The notes beneath the pieces were generated by a model, which made no database searches, was not told where the DNA came from, and saw only the letters and a list, made by a program, of their open reading frames with translations. Below are positions 24,208 to 33,799 of a stretch of DNA of 64,000 nucleotides, piece by piece. The DNA comes from Hyphomicrobiales bacterium (GTDB lineage Bacteria; Pseudomonadota; Alphaproteobacteria; Rhizobiales; Rhizobiaceae), in NCBI GenBank assembly GCA_900466475.1, contig UBMI01000022.1:62001-126000 (forward strand), written 5' to 3'. Each line of letters begins with the position of its first letter. Within the stretch, counting starts at the first letter, position 1. Made by a program: the position numbers and the translations under genes.

Positions 24208-25491
24208 CTAGAAGGTGGCGGCAGTCTTCAAGCCGAACACGTAGACGTCGTCGTTCTCGCTCGTTCCGCCGGGATGGTGGATATATTGCAGATTGGGGCG
24301 GACGAGCAGGCCGGTCGTCGGTCGATATGTGTAATACAGCTCGGCAGCGTATTCGGATCCACCCGGATTATTGGGAGCGAACGCACGACTGTTGACGTGC
24401 GTCGTGCCTACGGCAAGGCCGATATCATCCTCGGGACGGGAATCGAACAATCCCTTGTAGACAAGCCCTGCAGCGACCTGATGGTCGGTGACAGATGTCC
24501 GCTTGTCTGCAAATACCGCATTCAGAAAGAGACTGAGGTTTTCGCTTACCTGCTGCTGGAAGGTCAGGTACGCACCGTAGCGGCCCCGGTGCTGTTGCGC
24601 GGGAAGCCCGGTCAGTTCGAAAGGATCACCGTTGATGTCCCGGGAAACGTCATCGGCACTCGAGGTGTCATACCAGGCACCAACCTTGTAGCTGCCCGGC
24701 AGGGCACCGTTCGCGAACTGGGGAAGCCAGCCGATCTCGACGGGTATCAACGCACCGGTCGAGTGGCTGAAGAAGACGGGCAGCACCTGATCGTCTACCC
24801 CGAGATATTTGGGGTTAACGTCATACACGCCCACCTGGAAGTAACCGAAACCGTTGATATTGATCTTGGCTCGCGTCGCCCACTGGCTGATGGGCCAATT
24901 GAAGATGTAGTTACCGACAAGATTCCCGAGATCGGATCCACAGAACGTGAGATTTTGAAAGTCGCAGGGGAATGCTGCAAAGTCCTCGTTCACTGGAATT
25001 CGCCCGATCTTCCAATCGATAAGACCGTTCGCGAACTGCTGCTCGTACCAGAAGTCCGTCAGCCGGATGGTCTGACCGCGCCCAAAGACTTCCTGAACTT
25101 GCTGGAGGGTGCCGAGAAGTGCGTCATCACTCAGGTTGCGCCCGGTACGCTGCGTCAGCGTCACTTGGAACTTTGCATCCGGGACGCCAAGCAACCGATC
25201 GAGGTCGAAGGTCACTCCGGCGGTATACTGGTCGGCATACCTGGCCTTGGTTTCTATGCCTCCGCCCGGATTGACGGCAAACTCCCCGACGTAGCCAAAC
25301 TGAAAATCGATGCCCCTGTCGCGAAGGTCGGTGCGAGCGCCATTCCAGTCGCCGAACAGCCACTGTTCGGGCTCGCTGGCAACCGCCTTGGGCTGAGAAG
25401 CTGGAGGAATCGCGTCTCCGGCGTGCGCGAGGGAAGAACCGTCCAATGCAATGAGCATGATAGCCGCTCCCACCGTCCTTGCATGACGCAC
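24208..25491 (-). CDS. OprB-family carbohydrate-selective porin
   Basis: Outer-membrane beta-barrel porin of about 427 residues. The preferred start is a GTG at 25491, because GGAGG lies 8 bases upstream; the frame is open from a TTG at 25506. The signal peptide is about 20-25 residues (VGAAIMLIALDGSSLAHA). The mature part starts with the OprB signature EQWLFGDWNGARTDLRDRGI, contains many alternating hydrophobic strands, and ends in aromatic TAATF as barrel proteins do. It would allow sugar diffusion across the outer membrane. It is flanked on both sides by gene relics and has no evident operon partner. Confidence 0.92.
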   Translation of the reverse strand: MRHARTVGAAIMLIALDGSSLAHAGDAIPPASQPKAVASEPEQWLFGDWNGARTDLRDRGIDFQFGYVGEFAVNPGGGIETKARYADQYTAGVTFDLDRLLGVPDAKFQVTLTQRTGRNLSDDALLGTLQQVQEVFGRGQTIRLTDFWYEQQFANGLIDWKIGRIPVNEDFAAFPCDFQNLTFCGSDLGNLVGNYIFNWPISQWATRAKININGFGYFQVGVYDVNPKYLGVDDQVLPVFFSHSTGALIPVEIGWLPQFANGALPGSYKVGAWYDTSSADDVSRDINGDPFELTGLPAQQHRGRYGAYLTFQQQVSENLSLFLNAVFADKRTSVTDHQVAAGLVYKGLFDSRPEDDIGLAVGTTHVNSRAFAPNNPGGSEYAAELYYTYRPTTGLLVRPNLQYIHHPGGTSENDDVYVFGLKTAATF

Positions 25492-25671
25492 TTCGATATC
25501 CTCCAATTAGACACGCGTCCCCTCAGCCTTGCGAGGTCGCGACTGAAAACAAAATTTGCGTCCCGATTCGGGGCGGGTCGATTTTACAATGGTGTCGCTT
25601 AACGCAGCCGATGGGCTTGGTCGAGCATTTTACGAAGGTGCTTGGGCTCTTCACGCCTGCCTGGAACAGAC

Positions 25672-26000
25672 CTAATAGTTGGCGGCCTCCAGTGCACCGT
25701 CAGCCGCGACTGACTTGCGGGAATTGTACAAGGATTCGCTGCTTGCGATCAAATGTCTTTGGCCACATTCCACATCGGAGTTTGACCGCCGGGATAGAAG
25801 ACGGCGTCGAAGTCGTCGGGAGGGGCGTCTTCGAGCAGTCTTGTCGTCGCGAAGATCTCCTGGGCGGCGGGATCCTTCTTGATTCCTGAATGTCAGTCCG
25901 AACGCGAGCGGCTTGGAACGCCGCAGATAGTGGCGGGACGCCTCCAGCAGGAGAGACTGGGTGGCCCCTATGATCCAGCCAACCCCATGCTTGTACGAAT
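25672..26000 (-). pseudogene. relic of a DJ-1/PfpI-family protein
   Basis: The minus strand read in three frames recovers a class I glutamine-amidotransferase-like (DJ-1/PfpI) protein. VSPAGGVPPL is equivalent to ASPxGGxPPxDP. After a shift comes KKDPAAQEIFATTRLLED, then DDFDAVFYPGGQTPMWNVAKD, the family's DYDAVFxPGGHGPMWDL segment. A further shift gives ESLYNSRKSVAAD, matching the strand before the nucleophile elbow. The nucleophile Cys region (AVCHGP) is lost and a stop follows at 25672. At least two frameshifts and truncation make it non-functional. Confidence 0.7.
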
Positions 26001-26102
26001 CGGTACATTGCAAATCAGGGGCCTGGCGGCGTGGAGGTGGCAGGACATGATGATGGGCGGTGGCTATGGAGCGCAGCAAAGATCTTCGCCTCGTCTCCCA
26101 CG

Positions 26103-27422
26103 TCAACGTGAGGGATATCTCCCAATCGCATATTGAACTGCCGATGCTCCGAGAACTCCAATGGCGATCGGAACATACAAAGTCGCGGGCGCAGCAGTGA
26201 ATTCAACGGCAATCAACATGGCCGTGAGGGGCATGGCCATGGAGCATGATAGGAAAGCGGCGGCGCCTACGAGCGCGACGGCCCCAAGATCGATATTGGG
26301 AAGCCATTGGTTCCAGAAGGCCCCTATCATTATGGCGAGAAGAGCTCCTATCGAGAGCCCAGGGGTTAAAAGGCCGCCTCTGGCTCCGGCTCGCAGGACT
26401 ATCGTGACGCTCAATAATTTGGCGAGAACGAGGGGCGCCGCGAGGCCAAGCGTCAGATTGTCGGTGAACGCGAGCTCTGCAAGTCCCTTGCCGTTGCCAA
26501 GCAATTGCGGAAATATCATCGATAGAGCGCCGACAACCACAAATGCGATCAAGGAGCCGGCCACCTGCCGGAGGCCAGTCGCTGCGCGAGCCGAACAGCC
26601 GCTAGTCCACCGCCTGAAGAAAACGCCTGCGCCACCGACCAGTGGGCCGACGATAAGGCTGATCAACAACAAGCAGCCATTCGATGTGAAATAAGGTATC
26701 GGATATTGCACTTCGTTACCCAGACCCAGCCGGGAAACATATGCCGCAACGAAGCAGCTCAGCAGCGCTGCCACGACGATCTTTAGCTCAACACGTCTGA
26801 GAAGCACCTCCATGACGAAGATGATAGCGGCTAGCGGAACGTTGTAGACCGCGGCCAGACCTGCACCTGAACCACAGGCCACCAGAATGCGCAGTTCGTC
26901 AGCAGGAGCGCCGAAAAGCGCGCAGACCCTTTGTGCGAGAAGAGCGCCGTATTCCCTTGGTGCAACCTCTCTCCCGAGCGGTGACCCCAGTGCTACGGTA
27001 ACGATCTGGAGAAGGCCATGGACGAGGGTTTCACCGACGGGCATCGGTCGTAATGCCTTGCCCACGGCTGCGGTCACCGAAACCAGAGGGCGTCCGTATC
27101 TGGCAAGGACTGGCCAACCCAATCCCGCAACCAGGCCGCATATGCCGAGCATGGTCAGCCGTCGAAAGGGAGATGCGTTCGACACGCCTTGAAGGAAGCT
27201 CTCGGGACTGATGACGGCTTGCAGGCTGTATCCATAGGCGAGATGCTGTATCCAATGCAGGATCAGGGCCAGTGACAGGCCTCCGATCCCGGCAGCGATA
27301 CCGGTGAGAATTGCGAGCGCGCCCATTCGCAGGGCGGCCTCGGCATCTGGTCTGCCGAAGGAAGGCCATCGCCGTAGATGGTCGCCACCCGTGGCCACAT
27401 TCTCTCGTGGTGCATGAGACAT
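26103..27422 (-). CDS. ClC-family chloride channel/transporter
   Basis: Integral membrane protein of about 439 residues with 10 or more hydrophobic segments. Its GREVAPREYGA segment corresponds to the GKEGPxxxxG pore motif, GGLLTPGLSIGALL to the GxFxP motif, and AVYNVPLAAIIFVMEVLL to the conserved GAxxAPLxGxxFxxE helix. In GREVAP, Ala stands for the canonical position after the gating Glu, a variant seen in one ClC subgroup. The start is uncertain: the ATG at 27422 (MSHAPREN) is preferred, but the frame is open to 27554. It is a single gene without operon partners. Confidence 0.87.
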   Translation of the reverse strand: MSHAPRENVATGGDHLRRWPSFGRPDAEAALRMGALAILTGIAAGIGGLSLALILHWIQHLAYGYSLQAVISPESFLQGVSNASPFRRLTMLGICGLVAGLGWPVLARYGRPLVSVTAAVGKALRPMPVGETLVHGLLQIVTVALGSPLGREVAPREYGALLAQRVCALFGAPADELRILVACGSGAGLAAVYNVPLAAIIFVMEVLLRRVELKIVVAALLSCFVAAYVSRLGLGNEVQYPIPYFTSNGCLLLISLIVGPLVGGAGVFFRRWTSGCSARAATGLRQVAGSLIAFVVVGALSMIFPQLLGNGKGLAELAFTDNLTLGLAAPLVLAKLLSVTIVLRAGARGGLLTPGLSIGALLAIMIGAFWNQWLPNIDLGAVALVGAAAFLSCSMAMPLTAMLIAVEFTAAPATLYVPIAIGVLGASAVQYAIGRYPSR

Positions 27423-27575
27423 GACGAGATGCCCCGGTCCGTTTCCCAGAATTCCTCTGGCTGGCTTCGTCTTGATGCCGCCGCAAATCTTTCGGTCAGG
27501 CATGGAAAAGCGGTCACTTGAAACAAGGCGGAACGAATCATCGCCCTTTCTCAAGTGCTTATCTCTCGGTTACGT

Positions 27576-27902
27576 CTACTGGCAGACGCGAACACTCTCG
27601 TTGTGCCAGCCGCCGTCGTAGGAATTCGGAACCTGTCGATTTTCGTACCAGCAACGCGGCGCTGGCTGCGGATCAATGTAGCGGGGACCGTTGTTAGCGC
27701 CCGCGATCGCGCCACCAAGCAGACCTCCGATCACACCAGCGGCAATTCCTCCCGCTATCGCTGCGCCGTTGCCGTGGTGATGATGCCATTGCGGTTGATC
27801 GTCATAGTAGGGCCGGCGCCATTCCTGCGCCGATGCCGGCAAGGCGGAAACGACGAGGGTGATAACAAGCGCGGCAGCGGCCGCAGCGCGAAAGGTGGGC
27901 AT
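27576..27902 (-). CDS. small exported glycine-zipper/BA14K-like protein
   Basis: A 108-residue protein. The signal peptide is about 26 residues (ends ALPASA-QEW), followed by a HHHHGNG stretch and a glycine zipper (AGGIAAGVIGGLLGGAIAGA). The C-terminus PRCWYENRQVPNSYDGGWH resembles the BA14K lectin-like proteins common in Rhizobiales. The ATG at 27902 has a GGAG site 9 bases upstream. It is likely in the periplasm or envelope; the function of such proteins is mostly unknown. It is monocistronic. Confidence 0.75.
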   Translation of the reverse strand: MPTFRAAAAAALVITLVVSALPASAQEWRRPYYDDQPQWHHHHGNGAAIAGGIAAGVIGGLLGGAIAGANNGPRYIDPQPAPRCWYENRQVPNSYDGGWHNESVRVCQ

Positions 27903-28720
27903 CGTGACTACTCCACAGGTTGGCGACACTCGTTCGCCAAAGCGGACTAAAAGGGTCTGACTTCATGCGATCGAGTTTTCGATGGAGAGAGGTTACGTCG
28001 TACCTATCGCGGGCGCATCTATACCCTCGTGTAGAAGTCGTTTCCCATAGGTATAGCTCGCATCCGAAGAGGCACCCGGCGACGACACGACGAGCGCGGG
28101 GAGGATGGGAGGCAAGGGGATGCTACCTCACGCGAACGACCTAAACATACGTATGCAACGCTTAAACCTAGTCATAATTTGCAACGAAAGCGGATTGAGC
28201 GAAGGTTTGGGCAGTTAGGCCCCATACGCCCTCAAAAACGAGCTTCCAATGGTCATCCAGCACTCCTCGTACGTTATTAACGACGGAACAGTCCCGAGAA
28301 CCGGCGTGAGAAAATTCTTGCGCGCTGCAAATTCGAACGAGAGGCGCGTGCATCTAGACTATCCGGTCCAGGCCGCAACTACTCCTTCGTCATGCCTCAC
28401 TAGCGATCTTTGTATTCCGGTAGCCGTCATGGCGGTCTCCTTTACTTCGATTACGCTCGTTCTTCTCGCGCTAGCGCCCGTTGCAACGAGGGCAATCGAA
28501 TATATGGTTTCCAGCGGATTTGGAGGCTGACGGAGTTCTGTAGGCACGGCAGCAGCGATTATTAGAGGCGTCAAATCCCCGATGCCTGGCTGACTACACC
28601 TTGCTCGAGCACTTATCGTCGCAAGGCGGTCAATTTGCGTTGTATCGCGCTGGTGAAGTTTGATTTCAGCGACATGCAGATCCTCAAGACCGATCTTGCA
28701 CTTCAGCGAGAGTCACGGGG
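27903..28720. other. 818-bp stretch without a supported gene
   Basis: Short open frames exist on both strands. One on the plus strand ends with a hydrophobic helix near 28440-28530; one on the minus strand lies at 28359-28574. None has a convincing ribosome site, length or recognisable protein. I see no terminator or repeat that explains the region. Confidence 0.4.
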
Positions 28721-29368
28721 TCAACGTGGACGGGTTGCATAAGCGTATCGCCCGCCCTTTTCCAATGCCCTGCGATAGGCGGGGCGATCATGGATCCGTT
28801 TCAGCCAGTCCGCGGTCGCAGGGCGAGGCGTCACTTCGCCTGCTCTCTTCGCTGCTGTCTCCAGCGGAAAACTCATCATGATATCTGCCGCAGTCAACGT
28901 ATCGCCGGCAAACCACTGGCGCGAGGAGAGTTCGCTTTCGACGTAATCGAGGTGAACGTCGAGCATCGGCCGGATCCTCTTCGCTCCCAGTCTGCCGAGG
29001 AGCGGAACCTTCGAAAGGACGAGGAGAGCGAGCAAGACTGGCATGACCGATCCCTCGGCATAATGCAGGAACTGTCTGTATCGGTAGACCTCTTCCGGAT
29101 CTGCCGAAGGGCCGAGACGTCCAGCAGACTTGTCTACCAGATATTGGCAAATTGCTCCGGTCTCGACCAGGATCATTCGATTTTCGTCGTCGCCGATATC
29201 CTCGACAATGGGCGACTTGCCGAGAGGATGGATGCGTTTCAGCGCATCCGGAGCCGTCATGTCGGGATTCCGTTTATAGAAACGGATCTGGTAATCGAGG
29301 CCGAGCTCCTCCAGCATCCAGAGAACGCGTTGCGATCGGCTGTTGTTTAGGTGATGGACGACGAGCAC
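28721..29368 (-). CDS. glutathione S-transferase
   Basis: A 215-residue cytoplasmic GST. The N-terminal thioredoxin-like domain starts MLVVHHLNNSRSQRVLWMLEEL, where the Ser after NN is the likely catalytic residue. GKSPIVED supplies the cis-Pro and ILVETGAICQYL the Glu-Thr glutathione contact. An all-helical C-terminal domain contains FAGDTLTAADIMMSFPLE. The preferred start is a GTG at 29368 with a GGAG site 7 bases upstream, since the frame upstream begins at a TTG without one. It conjugates or reduces electrophiles; the substrate is unknown. Confidence 0.9.
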   Translation of the reverse strand: MLVVHHLNNSRSQRVLWMLEELGLDYQIRFYKRNPDMTAPDALKRIHPLGKSPIVEDIGDDENRMILVETGAICQYLVDKSAGRLGPSADPEEVYRYRQFLHYAEGSVMPVLLALLVLSKVPLLGRLGAKRIRPMLDVHLDYVESELSSRQWFAGDTLTAADIMMSFPLETAAKRAGEVTPRPATADWLKRIHDRPAYRRALEKGGRYAYATRPR

Positions 29369-29655
29369 GGGTGTCTCCGCTACGATATATCGAGGGCGCC
29401 TCAATTAACCTTCGACCGCTCCCGCGGTTCCAGAGCCGCGGGCGACTAACCGAAAACACGCTCGGTGAAGCCTCTAGGACGCGGCACTTCGCGACGGTAA
29501 TGCCGCCCCCTTGCTCCGCCACGCAATCCATGCCTCTATTCAACCTTAGAGGGGTGAGCTTCAACGTCATGGCATCACGCACGAAGATAGCCGCTTCGCG
29601 GCAGCGCGGAGCTGGGGTCGACCTCCATCCCCAAGGGATAACCGAAGACTTGAGG

Positions 29656-31125
29656 ATGGGTGTTTTGCGCAAGAATTCAACTCGGGTTGGCCCCGGCTAT
29701 CCGCAGGTCGTTGTGCTCGTCGGCGCAACGGGCGATCTCTCAAGGCGCAAGCTATTGACCGGGCTGTTCCACCTTACGAACGCGGGCTTCATTCCAGGGT
29801 GCCGTATTATCGGCGTCTCGCTCGACGATATCGATGCAGATGCCTTCCGGACCATCGCCCGTGACTCGCTGGACAAGTTCTTGACCCGCAAGTTCTCGCA
29901 GTCCGAATGGGAAGCGTTTGCCGCATCGCTCGACTACGTCCCCCTCGCTGCCGGCGCCAATGCTCTCAAGGCAGCGGTCGACAGGGCCGAGGAAGCACTG
30001 GGCGCCGAGACGCGGCGCGTGCATTATTTATCCGTGCCACCAAGCGCCGCCCTTCCGGCCGTGCAACTCCTCGCCCAGGCTGGGCTGACCGAACGCTCCC
30101 GTATCATCATGGAAAAACCCTTCGGCACGGACCTTGCCAGTGCCGTTGAACTGAACAAGAAGCTGCACGAAGTGTTCGACGAGAAGCAGATATTCCGCAT
30201 CGACCATTTCCTCGGCAAGGAGCCGGCGCAAAACATCCTGGCCTTCCGATTTGCCAATGGCCTGTTCGAACCAATCTGGAACCGCAACTTCATCGACCAC
30301 GTGCAGATCGACGTTCCGGAGACGCTCGGCCTTTCCACCCGCGCCGCCTTTTACGAGACCACCGGCGCCTATCGTGACATGGTGGTGACCCACCTCTTCC
30401 AAATCCTCGCCTTCATGGCGATGGAGCCGCCCACTGCCCTTGAGCCTGCCCCAATCTCGGAAGAGAAGAACAAGGTGTTCCGCTCCATGTTGCCGATCGA
30501 GCCGCGCGATGTGGTGCGCGGTCAATACATTGGCTATCGCAAGGAGCCTGGCGTCGATTCCGAAAGCGACACTGACACGTTCATCGCGCTGAAATGCGCC
30601 ATCGACAACTGGCGCTGGGCTGGCGTGCCCTTCTACCTGCGTACCGGCAAGCGCATGGCCGAGGGGCAGCGCATTATTTCGATCGCATTCCGCGAGCCCC
30701 CGAAGTCGATGTTCCCTGCGGGCTCTGGCGTGGGGGCACAGGGCCCCGACCATCTTACCTTCGACCTTGCTGATGCCTCCAAGGTCTCGCTTTCCTTCTA
30801 TGGCAAGCGCCCTGGACCGGGCTTCCGGCTCGACAAGCTCTCGCTGCAATTCGCCATGAGCGAAACCGGCCTGATTGGCGAAGTTCTGGAGGCCTATGAG
30901 CGTCTGATCCTCGACGCCATGCGCGGTGACCACACGCTGTTCACGACAGCCGAGGGCATTGAGCGGCTGTGGGAGGTTTCCCAACCTCTCCTCGACAACC
31001 CGCCGCCCGTACGCCTCTACGACCAGGGCGGCTGGGGGCCGAAGTCGATCCATCAACTTATCGCCCCGCACGCTTGGCGCCTACCGTTCGAGCGCGCCTG
31101 GAGGGATGCAGCAAAGCGTGATTGA
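29656..31125 (+). CDS. zwf: glucose-6-phosphate 1-dehydrogenase
   Basis: A 489-residue enzyme converting glucose-6-phosphate to 6-phosphogluconolactone with NADP, the entry to the Entner-Doudoroff and pentose phosphate routes. The coenzyme loop is GATGDLSRRKL, the catalytic segment RIDHFLGKE, and the C-terminal part VPFYLRTGKRM. The length matches the family if the start is the ATG at 29656, although GAGG abuts it, so the TTG at 29665 is possible too. No pgl or edd gene follows, unlike the usual zwf-pgl-edd order, so this may be an additional copy. Confidence 0.92.
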   Translation: MGVLRKNSTRVGPGYPQVVVLVGATGDLSRRKLLTGLFHLTNAGFIPGCRIIGVSLDDIDADAFRTIARDSLDKFLTRKFSQSEWEAFAASLDYVPLAAGANALKAAVDRAEEALGAETRRVHYLSVPPSAALPAVQLLAQAGLTERSRIIMEKPFGTDLASAVELNKKLHEVFDEKQIFRIDHFLGKEPAQNILAFRFANGLFEPIWNRNFIDHVQIDVPETLGLSTRAAFYETTGAYRDMVVTHLFQILAFMAMEPPTALEPAPISEEKNKVFRSMLPIEPRDVVRGQYIGYRKEPGVDSESDTDTFIALKCAIDNWRWAGVPFYLRTGKRMAEGQRIISIAFREPPKSMFPAGSGVGAQGPDHLTFDLADASKVSLSFYGKRPGPGFRLDKLSLQFAMSETGLIGEVLEAYERLILDAMRGDHTLFTTAEGIERLWEVSQPLLDNPPPVRLYDQGGWGPKSIHQLIAPHAWRLPFERAWRDAAKRD

Positions 31126-31431
31126 CGGTCAGTTGTTGGATCTACGCCGGCGACCAGAATGGCGACCGACAAATTGTGAAAATCCCAATACAATGACGTT
31201 GCCAGAGACATGCAGGAAACCGAGCTTCGACCGCGAATACTCCAGAGTGGCATCCGTGCATGGATCTGCGTTTGTGCGGAATCCGGTCTTTGGCATCTTT
31301 TATTTGGTCGCCACGGTCGGCGCCTTGCCGCGAATGGATTCAGGCGCCCGCAGGCATGCATTCGGTTCGGTATTGCGACGCCGATTACAGCCTTTGTTTG
31401 CTGAGCGGCGAACGAGCTACGCAGTCAGGAC
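31126..31431. other. 306-bp spacer after zwf
   Basis: I see no gene with a ribosome site, no clear intrinsic terminator and no repeat here. Confidence 0.4.
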
Positions 31432-31680
31432 TTAGCGATTGGGATAGCGGTCAGGAAGAAGACCGTGCAAGCGGCCACTCCCGCCATTAAGCGGAATGTC
31501 CTTGAACAACCGCGATATCAGGCGCGGTCGAAGTCCTTGCCTCTCATCGATGAGGAGGAATGACATCCTCTTGATTTCGATCGTCATCACGCCTGCATTG
31601 TCATGGCGACGATAATTCCGCGAATCGATCGCATGGAATCCGTTTTCCATCGCCCAGGCGGCTATCATATCCGCGTTCAT
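31432..31680 (-). CDS. small hypothetical protein
   Basis: A possible 82-residue protein beginning MNADMIAAWAMENGF. An AGGA Shine-Dalgarno lies 6 bases before the ATG at 31680. The composition (aliphatic start, charged middle with IEIKRMSFLLIDE) looks coding. No family is recognised. It stands alone between zwf and a transporter operon. Confidence 0.4.
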   Translation of the reverse strand: MNADMIAAWAMENGFHAIDSRNYRRHDNAGVMTIEIKRMSFLLIDERQGLRPRLISRLFKDIPLNGGSGRLHGLLPDRYPNR

Positions 31681-32053
31681 CAAGATCCTGCTCCAGGAGG
31701 TGCGGACGTGGCTTCTCCAGCTGTCCCGACCGTGCAAATCGCTTTTGCAGTCCTACTGATATCGCAACCGAAACGCTCTAAGCCAGTCAAATGCGTCCAA
31801 GATTTCAGTTGCCCCATAGGTGTTGCCAGAAAGACTCGCAGCAACCGGTACGACTCAGCCGTAAGCCCTGCCGTTTGGTGCTCTGGGATAGGAACTGGCG
31901 ACACCGCCCGTTAGGGACCCTCAGCTCGAAGGCAATAAGGCAAAAACGGACTTACGGCGCATTTCGGTAGGGCGACCGCCTCATGCAGTCATTTCCAGTT
32001 GGCGAGGTGCTGGACGTCATGGCGATATTGAGGTTGTTCGAATTCCGCCTCGC
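31681..32053. other. 373-bp spacer without a supported gene
   Basis: Nothing recognisable is present. A short minus-strand open stretch ending ANWK at 31990 might be a gene remnant but is too short to assign. Confidence 0.35.
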
Positions 32054-32875
32054 CTAGCCTTTGATAGCCCCCGCCGTCATCGAGCCCGAAATTTGCCGAT
32101 ACATCAGCAAGCCGAGGAGGACAGGCGGCAGAGCGCCGAGGATCATGACCGCCGACGCGGTCCCCCATTGGACGCCGCCGCCGCTCGCGGCAAAGAAGAA
32201 CGATGCACCGACAGTCATCGGCACTGCCTTGTTCGTCGTCAGCATCAGCCCGAAGAGGAACTCGTTCCAGGCGGTGATGAAGCCAAAGATGAAGGTCGTC
32301 ACCATTGCGGGCCGCACCACCGGCCGGATGATGCTGACCATGATCTGCCACGAACTCGCCCCGTCCACCCTCGCCGCCTCGTCCAGTTCCAGCGGAACGT
32401 CGGAAATCGCATTGACGAGGATGACGAGCGCCAGCGGCGTGTTGACGATCGTCAGGATCAGGCCGAGGCCAAGCTGAGTGTCGAGCAGGCCCAGAAACTG
32501 GTACATCATGTAGAGCGGGATCGCGAAAATGATGAGCGGCACGGCGCGCAGATTGATGACAACAGGCAGCAGCGTGTGTTTGCCGACCTCGCTCCTTGCG
32601 ATCGCATAGGCAGCGGGAAAAGCAAGCAGGATTGCAAGCCCGGTGCCGATCAATGAGGCGACAGTACTGTTCCAAAGATAGGAATAGATGTTGAAGCGAT
32701 CGGTCTGCGTCAGAACACGCAGGTAATTTTCGAACGTGGGCTGATTGATCCACAAACCGGGATTGATCGAAAGCTCACGCGCGCTTTTGAACGACGTGAC
32801 CAGCGTGACGATGACCGGAAAATTCATTGCGAGAGCGGCAACGGTGAAGACAATCCAGCGCAGTGCATTGATCAT
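32054..32875 (-). CDS. CUT1 ABC transporter permease (second)
   Basis: Inner-membrane permease of 273 residues, MalG class, with about six helices. Its EAA loop is DEAARVDGASSWQIMVSI. The ATG overlaps the upstream permease stop by four bases (ATGA). It is the last gene of a run that begins with a GntR regulator at 37517 and a NanE-NanK fusion; no ATPase gene is present in the run. A sugar or amino-sugar substrate is inferred from the NanE-NanK gene. Confidence 0.9.
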   Translation of the reverse strand: MINALRWIVFTVAALAMNFPVIVTLVTSFKSARELSINPGLWINQPTFENYLRVLTQTDRFNIYSYLWNSTVASLIGTGLAILLAFPAAYAIARSEVGKHTLLPVVINLRAVPLIIFAIPLYMMYQFLGLLDTQLGLGLILTIVNTPLALVILVNAISDVPLELDEAARVDGASSWQIMVSIIRPVVRPAMVTTFIFGFITAWNEFLFGLMLTTNKAVPMTVGASFFFAASGGGVQWGTASAVMILGALPPVLLGLLMYRQISGSMTAGAIKG

Positions 32876-33744
32876 GGCCCACGTCTCCTGCGGCCAGCCA
32901 GCCAGTTGAGGCCGTAGAGCACGATAAGCGACGTCAGGAAGAGGACGACGGAAGCCGCCACTGCCTTGCCGATCGCGCCCTCCTTGAAGAACGCCTGGTA
33001 GATGTAGATCGACAATGATGTCGTCGAGCCGCCTGCGCCGCTGCCGGTCAGTGCGTAGACATTGTCGAAGACACGAAAGCCGTCGATGAAACGGATGAAA
33101 AAGGCGATCACCAGTGTCGGCAGCATCAACGGCAGCTCGACAAACCAGAGGGTTTTGATGGGCGAGGCCCCATCGAGCGCGGCTGCCTCACGCACGTCGA
33201 TCGGCACTGCGACATAGGCCATGTAGAAGAGCAGGAAGGCGAACGGCGTCCATTGCAGGGTTTCGACCACGATCAGGGTCCACAATGCGTGTGAAACGTC
33301 GAGAAAGGCCGGGCTGTCGCCAAACCACATGAAGAGATAATAGGGCACAGGCCCGGCAAATTCGTGCAGCACCAGACGGTACATCAGGCCGATCATGGCG
33401 GGCGCCACCATCAGCGGCAGCATGAGCGGCGCCATCAGTGCCGATCGCTTCGATAAAAGCGGCGCCAGAAAGATCGCCAGGAACAGCCCGAGCAGGCATT
33501 CGATCATCGCCGTCAGAATGCCGAAACGCAGGGAAAAAGACGTGGCGCGCCAGAAATCGCGATCGGCGAGCACGGAAACATAGTTGCCAAAGCCGCTCAG
33601 CGTCGGACTTCGCAGGGTCTGGAAGTCGACGGTCGAGACGGAATAGATGAGGTTGATGACAGCAGGAAAGCCGAGAAACAGCAGCAGGAACCCCACGAGC
33701 GGCGTGAGATAGGCTCTTGCCTCGGCACGTTTTATGATCGCCAT
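32872..33744 (-). CDS. CUT1 ABC transporter permease (first)
   Basis: Inner-membrane permease of 290 residues, MalF class. The N-terminal helix is LTPLVGFLLLFLGFPAVINLIY; the EAA loop is REAAALDGASPIKTLWFVEL. The 55-bp gap to the binding-protein gene is largely filled by a 14-bp stem-loop. It overlaps its partner permease by four bases. Confidence 0.9.
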   Translation of the reverse strand: MAIIKRAEARAYLTPLVGFLLLFLGFPAVINLIYSVSTVDFQTLRSPTLSGFGNYVSVLADRDFWRATSFSLRFGILTAMIECLLGLFLAIFLAPLLSKRSALMAPLMLPLMVAPAMIGLMYRLVLHEFAGPVPYYLFMWFGDSPAFLDVSHALWTLIVVETLQWTPFAFLLFYMAYVAVPIDVREAAALDGASPIKTLWFVELPLMLPTLVIAFFIRFIDGFRVFDNVYALTGSGAGGSTTSLSIYIYQAFFKEGAIGKAVAASVVLFLTSLIVLYGLNWLAGRRRRGP

Positions 33745-33761
33745 TTCAATCCGCCGGATGG

Positions 33762-33794
33762 GCCGGACGCCTTGCGGGAGGCAAGGCGTCCGGC
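33762..33794 (-). terminator. intercistronic stem-loop after binding-protein gene
   Basis: A 14-bp perfect stem (GCCGGACGCCTTGC / GCAAGGCGTCCGGC) with a 5-base loop between the binding-protein stop and the permease start. It is the longest of the series and has no U-run. Confidence 0.75.
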
Positions 33795-33799
33795 TGATA

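Noticed and set aside
24274..25602. 442-codon plus-strand frame opposite the OprB gene
   Set aside because: The opposite strand encodes a clear porin with signal peptide; the plus frame has no recognisable protein.
28249..28530. Possible small membrane protein on the plus strand
   Set aside because: The hydrophobic C-terminal stretch is suggestive, but there is no ribosome site and the opposite strand is also open; not enough to call.
29152..29655. Long upstream extension of the glucose-6-phosphate dehydrogenase frame (168 codons)
   Set aside because: It runs antisense to the glutathione S-transferase gene, lacks a ribosome site and does not resemble the family N-terminus; the enzyme length is right from 29656.
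31990..32050. Short coding-like tail ending ANWK behind the CUT1 permease
   Set aside because: Only about 20 codons; could be chance or a remnant, but no parent family is identifiable.
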